This document shows, in pieces, positions 59,309 through 64,000 of a stretch of 64,000 bases of DNA. The notes below the pieces were generated by a model that saw only the letters and a program-made list of their open reading frames with translations, made no database searches and was not told where the DNA came from. Source of the stretch: Paenibacillus nuruki (GTDB taxonomy: Bacteria; Bacillota; Bacilli; Paenibacillales; Paenibacillaceae); NCBI RefSeq assembly GCF_001721045.1, contig NZ_MDER01000070.1:154242-218241 (forward strand), in the 5' to 3' direction. The position numbers were made by a program, and so were the translations under genes. Position 1 is the first letter of the stretch. Each line of letters starts with the position of its first letter.

Positions 59309-59758
59309 ATGAAGGGACAACGACATATCAAAATACGGGAGATTATCACCCATCAAGATATTGAAACTCAAGACGATTTAGTGGAAGCATTGCGTAATGC
59401 AGGCTTTCAAGTCACCCAAGCAACGGTATCAAGAGATATCAAAGAATTATTACTAATCAAAATTCCAACGGATGACGGAAGGTATAAATATTCATTACCA
59501 ACGGATCAACGTTATAACCCGGTGCAAAAGTTAAAACGTGCATTAGTGGACAATTTCTTGCAAGTAGATTTTACAACTAATCTGGTGGTTATGAAGTTCT
59601 TACCAGGTACAGCAAATTCAATCGCAGCGCTGATCGACAATATGGAATGGCCTCAGATTATGGGAACTATTTCAGGAGACGATACGCTACTGATTATTTG
59701 TCGTCAACCGGAAGACAGCCAACAGGTCATTGATCAAATTATGAGCTTTATTTCATAA
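59309..59758 (+). CDS. argR: Arginine repressor (ArgR/AhrC)
   Basis: 149 residues. The N-terminal winged helix has '[30 protein letters not shown]' and '[15 protein letters not shown]'. The C-terminal arginine-binding hexamer domain ends in '[19 protein letters not shown]'. It represses arginine synthesis and activates breakdown when arginine is bound. Gene order tlyA-argR-recN is conserved in Bacillota. GGAGG site. Confidence 0.95.
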   Translation: MKGQRHIKIREIITHQDIETQDDLVEALRNAGFQVTQATVSRDIKELLLIKIPTDDGRYKYSLPTDQRYNPVQKLKRALVDNFLQVDFTTNLVVMKFLPGTANSIAALIDNMEWPQIMGTISGDDTLLIICRQPEDSQQVIDQIMSFIS

Positions 59759-59892
59759 TCATTGATGTCGTTGTAATTGATACGTTAATGTTCGGCTCGG
59801 CACACAAGTTGCCAGCTTAACCGCATGAGCTTGCTCCATATCGGTCTTAAAGCGTTGCTCCATAGTCTTTTATACGAAGAGGAGTGAGGCTC

Positions 59893-61632
59893 ATGCTAGT
59901 TATGCTGAGCATTAAAAACCTGGCTGTTGTTGAAGAAATCGACGTTTATTTTCATAAAGGATTCCATGTACTGAGCGGTGAGACAGGTGCGGGTAAATCA
60001 ATCATTATTGATGCATTAGGTCTGATTGCAGGTAGTAGAGGTTCAGCGGAATTGGTACGTTACGGAAATGATAAAGCTGAGATGGAAGCGTTATTCGAGT
60101 TACGTGGCGATCACCCCGTATGGGATACGATGTCACGACTTGGCATTCAGGGAACCGCAGAAGAACATCTAGTCATTCGCCGTGAAGTTACAGCGAGTGG
60201 TAAGAGTACTGCGCGTATTAATGGACAGTTAGTGAATCTGACGATGTTGCGTGAGATCGGTGAGCAACTGGTCAATATTCATGGACAGCATGAGCACCAA
60301 TCTTTGATGAAGCCAGAACGTCATCTGAGCTTACTCGATACATTCGGATTTGCAGATATTAATCCATTAAAAATTCAATATCAACAACAATATACAGACT
60401 ATGCCAAAATCGAACGTGAATTACGTGATCTGCAAGAAACAAGCCAGAAAACGTACCAGATGCTTGACCTATATCGCTTCCAGCTTGAAGAAATTTCTTC
60501 AGCAGGACTAGAGATCGGCGAAGATGAGCTATTACAGGAAGAGCGTCTACGTCTTTCTCATAGTGAAAAAATGATGGAAGCTATCGTAGGTGGATATCAT
60601 TCAATCAATGGAGACGGCGGTATGGGTTCTGTAACGGTCGCTATTTCTCAACTGGAAGATGTCACTCGTTACGATTCCAAAGCGTTAGATCCTATTCTAG
60701 AGCAGTTACAATCTGCTTTTTACCAATTGGAAGATGCAGCTTACCAATTACGGAGTTATCGGGAGAATATCGAATTCAATCCAGGTCGTCTAGAAGAAGT
60801 AGAAACTCGTCTGAATCAAATCTCAGGTCTGCGTCGTAAGTATGGAGACAATGTAGAAGAAATTCTAACTTACTATGAGAAGATTCAACACGAGACAGAT
60901 CTGCTTGAAAATAAAGACGAACGTCTGGCTGAAATGATAGAACGTCGTGATCGCTTACGTGATAAATTGCTTCAGACCGGTGAGAAACTAAGTAAGGTTC
61001 GTCGCAAAGCGGCAGACGAACTTGCTAGTCAAGTCGAAGCAGAACTGAAACATCTACAAATGGAGCGTACTTCGCTACGTGTCAATATGGATTATATTGA
61101 TGATGCGAATGGACCAGAATGGAATGGACGTCATATTCGCATTACCCGTCAGGGAATTGATAATGCAGAATTCTTGATCTCTCCGAACCCGGGTGAACCG
61201 TTACGTTCACTGGGTAAGATCGCTTCTGGTGGTGAGTTGTCACGTATTATGCTTGCTCTGAAAAGTATATTTGCTCGTCATGATCAAGTTCCTGTACTGG
61301 TATTTGATGAAGTGGATACAGGGGTTAGTGGTCGGGCGGCACAGTCGATCGCAGAGAAATTGTTCAAATTATCTGCTGATTGCCAAGTATTCTCGATTAC
61401 TCACTTACCTCAGGTAGCTTGTATGGCAGATCATCAATACCTAATCGAAAAGCATATTGTTGGAGATCGCACAGCGACTCGTGTGACTTCGCTTCATGAA
61501 GATGGACGTGTAGATGAACTTGCACGGATGCTTGGTGGAGTAGAGATTACAGAGAAAACCAATCATCATGCTCATGAAATGTTGAAGCTGGCGGAAGCTC
61601 GCAAAGACAGTTCTACGTATGCGGTACATTAA
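59893..61632 (+). CDS. recN: DNA repair protein RecN
   Basis: 579 residues from the ATG nine bases after GAGGAG; GTG at 59884 is too close and ATG at 59902 is also possible. SMC-like ATPase: Walker A 'GETGAGKS' (29-36), central coiled coils (about 170-370), signature 'LGKIASGGELSRIMLALK', Walker B 'VLVFDEVDTGVSG', and 'ITHLPQVA'. It acts early at double-strand breaks. In sporulating relatives spoIVB comes next; here spo0A follows with 324 bases between. Confidence 0.96.
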   Translation: MLVMLSIKNLAVVEEIDVYFHKGFHVLSGETGAGKSIIIDALGLIAGSRGSAELVRYGNDKAEMEALFELRGDHPVWDTMSRLGIQGTAEEHLVIRREVTASGKSTARINGQLVNLTMLREIGEQLVNIHGQHEHQSLMKPERHLSLLDTFGFADINPLKIQYQQQYTDYAKIERELRDLQETSQKTYQMLDLYRFQLEEISSAGLEIGEDELLQEERLRLSHSEKMMEAIVGGYHSINGDGGMGSVTVAISQLEDVTRYDSKALDPILEQLQSAFYQLEDAAYQLRSYRENIEFNPGRLEEVETRLNQISGLRRKYGDNVEEILTYYEKIQHETDLLENKDERLAEMIERRDRLRDKLLQTGEKLSKVRRKAADELASQVEAELKHLQMERTSLRVNMDYIDDANGPEWNGRHIRITRQGIDNAEFLISPNPGEPLRSLGKIASGGELSRIMLALKSIFARHDQVPVLVFDEVDTGVSGRAAQSIAEKLFKLSADCQVFSITHLPQVACMADHQYLIEKHIVGDRTATRVTSLHEDGRVDELARMLGGVEITEKTNHHAHEMLKLAEARKDSSTYAVH

Positions 61633-61660
61633 ACAATCTTGAAATCAAATGCTCAGGTCA

Positions 61661-61690
61661 AAGGAAGAGCTTAACGCTCTTCCTTTTGTG
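61661..61690 (+). terminator. Terminator of recN
   Basis: GGAAGAGC pairs with GCTCTTCC, followed by TTTT. Confidence 0.85.
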
Positions 61691-61760
61691 TTATACATAT
61701 AGAAAAGGAACGTTTATCAACCAAGTTAGCAAATATGGAAAAATAATCCGCTTTTTTACA

Positions 61761-61802
61761 TTCGACAGCAGGAATACCCTTGTTGGTGTCGAAAAGTATA
61801 AT
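61761..61802 (+). promoter_or_regulatory. spo0A promoter with two 0A boxes
   Basis: TTCGACA (61761-61767, the reverse of TGTCGAA) and TGTCGAA (61787-61793) are two perfect Spo0A-binding boxes in inverted orientation. Between them AGGAATA (61770-61776) with GTCGAAAAG downstream resembles a sigma-H promoter. A TATAAT follows at 61797-61802 but without a good -35. The arrangement is that of the autoregulated spo0A promoter of B. subtilis. No gene lies in this 324-base gap; the short frame at 61686-61895 overlaps these sites. Confidence 0.78.
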
Positions 61803-61956
61803 AAAGAGTCCAAAACAGTCAAATTTCTGTGGCGACTTGATGATCACAGTACTTCAAGTTTAAATATATTTTCTGCTTGTCCCCCAAAATTATGAATGTA
61901 AGTACAACAAACCGCTATGCCATAGTAACAGAGAACTTATAAGGAGGAATTATAAC

Positions 61957-62790
61957 GTGTCAGATATTAAAGTATTATTAGCGGACGATAATCGTGAATT
62001 TACCAATATGCTTGCTGAATATATTTCCAGTCAAGAAGATATGGAAGTAGCAGGTATAGCATTTAACGGAGAAGAAGTATTGCAAATGATCGATCAATTA
62101 CCAGAGCTTCCAGATGTATTGATTTTGGATATTATTATGCCACACCTCGATGGATTGGGTGTGTTGGAGCGCTTGCGAGACATGAATCTATCTCCAGCAC
62201 CGAAGATCATTATGCTAACAGCATTCGGTCAAGAAAATATCACGCAACGTGCGGTACAACTGGGTGCATCCTATTACATTCTTAAGCCGTTCGATATGGA
62301 AGTACTGGTGAGTCGTGTACGCCAATTGGTAGGATCACCGATTACCAATAGCGGTGGCAATATGCAACCGGGTAATAACAGCAACAGCATGGGCAACAAA
62401 GTGAATAACGGTCTACCACCTGTAACCAGAGGTAAAAATCTGGATGCGAATATCACAGCGATTATTCACGAGATCGGCGTTCCTGCACATATCAAAGGCT
62501 ACCAATACTTACGTGAAGCGATCACGATGGTCTACAACAATATCGAGATTCTAGGATCGATCACTAAGACATTGTATCCTGCGATTGCAGACAAGTTCAA
62601 AACAACCCCTTCTCGTGTAGAACGTGCCATCCGCCACGCCATCGAAGTGGCTTGGACAAGAGGGAATATTGATAGTATCAGTCATTTATTTGGCTATACG
62701 ATTAATATTAGTAAAAGTAAACCTACCAATAGCGAATTCATCGCGATGGTAGCCGATAAGCTTAGAATTGAGCATAAGGTTCCGAATTAA
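61957..62790 (+). CDS. spo0A: Stage 0 sporulation master regulator Spo0A
   Basis: 277 residues. GTG start behind AAGGAGG. The receiver domain (1-125) has the acid pocket Asp10-Asp11, the phosphorylated Asp58 in '[13 protein letters not shown]', Thr88 and Lys110. A Gly/Asn/Ser-rich hinge (about 131-155) leads to the effector domain (about 160-277) with the recognition helix '[19 protein letters not shown]' and 'SHLFGYTI'. All catalytic and DNA-binding parts look intact, although spoIIIA and spoIVB are absent from this block. Confidence 0.97.
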   Translation: MSDIKVLLADDNREFTNMLAEYISSQEDMEVAGIAFNGEEVLQMIDQLPELPDVLILDIIMPHLDGLGVLERLRDMNLSPAPKIIMLTAFGQENITQRAVQLGASYYILKPFDMEVLVSRVRQLVGSPITNSGGNMQPGNNSNSMGNKVNNGLPPVTRGKNLDANITAIIHEIGVPAHIKGYQYLREAITMVYNNIEILGSITKTLYPAIADKFKTTPSRVERAIRHAIEVAWTRGNIDSISHLFGYTINISKSKPTNSEFIAMVADKLRIEHKVPN

Positions 62791-62821
62791 TTGTCTGTAA
62801 TATACAATGAAATAGATTGAA

Positions 62822-62870
62822 AAATAGCCCTTATTTCTAAGGAACAGTATTTTAGAAATAAGGGCTATTT
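62822..62870 (+). terminator. Terminator of spo0A
   Basis: A nineteen-base perfect stem (AAATAGCCCTTATTTCTAA and its complement, 62852-62870) with an eleven-base loop. The tail is only TTT, so it may also act as an RNA-stabilising hairpin. Confidence 0.75.
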
Positions 62871-62891
62871 AGTATGTAAACTAGTATTATA

Positions 62892-62929
62892 TTGAAATAA
62901 TGATATCACATATGATATCATTATTTCAA
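62892..62929. promoter_or_regulatory. Long palindromic operator of the hicAB operon
   Basis: TTGAAATAATGATATCA (62892-62908) and its exact complement (62913-62929) form 17-base arms around CATA. It lies 18 bases before the hicA start and overlaps the promoter region. HicB-type antitoxins bind such palindromes to autoregulate. The -35/-10 pair is not clear. Confidence 0.75.
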
Positions 62930-62946
62930 AGAAGGAGTTGTTGTTT

Positions 62947-63174
62947 ATGTCATCTATTGAAAAAATAATAGATAAAATGCGAAATCAACCAAGAGGTATA
63001 TCGTATAGTGAAGCGGCAAAAGTGTTAATCTATTATGGTTATGAATTAAAACGTAAAAGAGGTTCTCACAGGATATATGGTGATCCCCATGGAAATGTAT
63101 TTGTTTTAAAAGAAGAAGATCCTTTAAAGATTTCATACATAAAAGAAATGTTAGATCGATTGATAGAAGATTAG
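62947..63174 (+). CDS. hicA: HicA-type toxin (mRNA interferase)
   Basis: 75 residues from the ATG behind GAAGGAG. The HicA dsRBD-like fold is shown by 'SYSEAAKVLIYYGYELKRKRGSHRIYGDP', with the catalytic His in 'GSHRIY', and the C-terminal 'LKISYIKEMLDRL'. It should cut mRNA when the antitoxin is lost. Followed after 42 bases by hicB; both are AT-rich like the palindrome before them. Confidence 0.85.
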   Translation: MSSIEKIIDKMRNQPRGISYSEAAKVLIYYGYELKRKRGSHRIYGDPHGNVFVLKEEDPLKISYIKEMLDRLIED

Positions 63175-63216
63175 ACTTTAAATCGTATAGATATTAAATA
63201 AAAGGAGTGAACAGGA

Positions 63217-63609
63217 ATGAGTAAAGATATAGAGTATTATATGAATCTTCCTTATACTATAGAAATTACTAAAAGAAATGACGGAGATGGTATCTATTAT
63301 TTCGCTAGAGTTGAAGAACTTTCTGGCTGTCACACCGATGCACCTACCATTGCAGAAGTAATCGCTGAATTGGAAGAAATACAACGTGATTATTTAGAAA
63401 TCAAGTTAGAATCTGGTGCAGAAATTATAGAGCCAAACGAAGATTTGCCATCTGGACAAATACCTTTGCGTATGCCTAAAACAATGCACAAGCAATTGCT
63501 CAATGCTGCTAAAAAAGAAGGCGTATCCGCTAATCAATTTGCTGTTGTCCATTTAGCTCAAGCTTTAGGAATACCAGGGAATACAGTTGGAGAAAAGTTG
63601 AAATTATAA
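63217..63609 (+). CDS. hicB: HicB-type antitoxin
   Basis: 130 residues. The N-terminal partially degraded RNase H fold has 'YTIEITKRNDGDGIYYFARVEELSGCHTDAPTIAEVIAELEE'-type sequence, which binds HicA. The C-terminal 'PLRMPKTMHKQLLNAAKKEGVSANQFA' is a ribbon-helix-helix DNA-binding domain, fit to bind the palindrome before hicA. AAAGGAG site. Confidence 0.88.
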   Translation: MSKDIEYYMNLPYTIEITKRNDGDGIYYFARVEELSGCHTDAPTIAEVIAELEEIQRDYLEIKLESGAEIIEPNEDLPSGQIPLRMPKTMHKQLLNAAKKEGVSANQFAVVHLAQALGIPGNTVGEKLKL

Positions 63610-63623
63610 GTAAGGTAGAGTTA

Positions 63624-63656
63624 AGACCAATACTGACCATAGTATTGGTCTTTTTT
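63624..63656 (+). terminator. Terminator of hicAB
   Basis: AGACCAATACT pairs with AGTATTGGTCT, followed by a run of Ts. Confidence 0.9.
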
Positions 63657-64000
63657 GTTTATATAAATTTTTCTAATTATATAATGTTAATCATTCAGAG
63701 TAATTTTGAAAGATGAAACTATTGATTTCTCAAAGAATTCATCTATATATTTTAAAATAGAAGTTATTGAATGGCTAATTTAAATTAGAACTTTAGGATA
63801 TATACCTGAGATTATAATTGCTAAAGATTTAAGGAAGAAGATACCTAAAAAAAAGGTCAAGAATTCTTAACTTTTTTTAATAACTTTATTGTTAAATCAA
63901 TTATTTCTAAGATTCCAATATAATTACTTGATAAAAGAATTCAGATAGTTACATTTGAGTAAGATTTCTTCTTTTCGTATATTTTTTAAAAGTATATTAA
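63657..64000 (+). other. AT-rich region after hicAB with a possible decayed reading frame
   Basis: No intact gene is seen in these 344 bases. One plus-strand frame reads as protein-like sequence (KDETIDFSKNSSIYFKIEV, then EWLI) to a stop near 63783, and continues in the same frame as IRTLGYIPEIIIAKDL to about 63871. This may be the remnant of a gene broken by a stop, or chance in AT-rich DNA. Confidence 0.3.

Noticed and set aside
61686..61895. 69-codon frame between recN and spo0A, as a possible spoIVB remnant or new gene
   Set aside because: It shows no SpoIVB PDZ or serine-protease motif, has no ribosome site, and overlaps the 0A boxes and promoter of spo0A.

Overview
The window reads as a chromosome segment of a low-to-mid GC Bacillota, most likely Paenibacillaceae. 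Three things point there: AGGAGG-type ribosome sites, Bacillus-style regulators (AbrB, Spo0A, HxlR, MntR, Zur and an Fnr with C-terminal cysteines), and a long block with the same gene order as Bacillus subtilis from mntR to spo0A. No rRNA, tRNA, IS element, prophage or CRISPR array was found.

Layout. Positions 1-13163 are a mosaic of short housekeeping and stress units: a partial YitT membrane protein, an MFS exporter, the RNA 2'-phosphotransferase KptA, a luciferase-like oxidoreductase, the formaldehyde-fixing hxlAB pair with its divergent regulator hxlR, an NAD(P)-binding protein, a membrane-anchored coiled-coil protein, MsrAB, a secreted LysM protein, a Gfo/Idh/MocA oxidoreductase and AbrB. 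Positions 13169-17778 are a sucrose module (PTS EIIBCA, sucrose-6-phosphate hydrolase, LacI-type repressor) with two identical 12-bp palindromic operators. Positions 17943-22916 hold an AraC regulator divergent from a dehydrogenase, two TIM-barrel isomerases and a ThuA protein, probably an uncharacterised sugar-oxidation pathway. Positions 24403-32090 form an anaerobic mixed-acid block: fnr, adhE, pflB and pflA. Perfect Fnr boxes sit at about -41.5 of adhE and pflB, and a structured element lies between pflB and pflA.

Positions 32279-40003 carry cell-wall and surface genes (nagZ, a stalk-domain/PKD-like secreted protein), zur-yidD, and a T-box-controlled metG. From 40185 to 62790 the order follows the B. 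subtilis mntR-yqhQ-papP-efp-accBC-yqhY-nusB-folD-xseAB-ispA-dxs-tlyA-argR-recN-spo0A neighbourhood. The whole spoIIIA operon, normally between efp and accB, is missing. So is spoIVB, normally between recN and spo0A. spo0A itself is intact and keeps two 0A boxes in its promoter. This suggests a lineage that has lost sporulation but kept Spo0A for other regulation. A hypothetical gene and lysC occupy the spoIIIA position. Just after spo0A there is a HicAB toxin-antitoxin module with a long palindromic operator, then AT-rich non-coding DNA to the end of the window.

Regulatory signals read from the sequence include Fnr boxes, sucrose operators, a Zur-type palindrome, a T-box, a LexA-like box upstream of argR-recN, 0A boxes and many Rho-independent terminators. 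Gene identities come from recognising conserved motifs; no database search was run.
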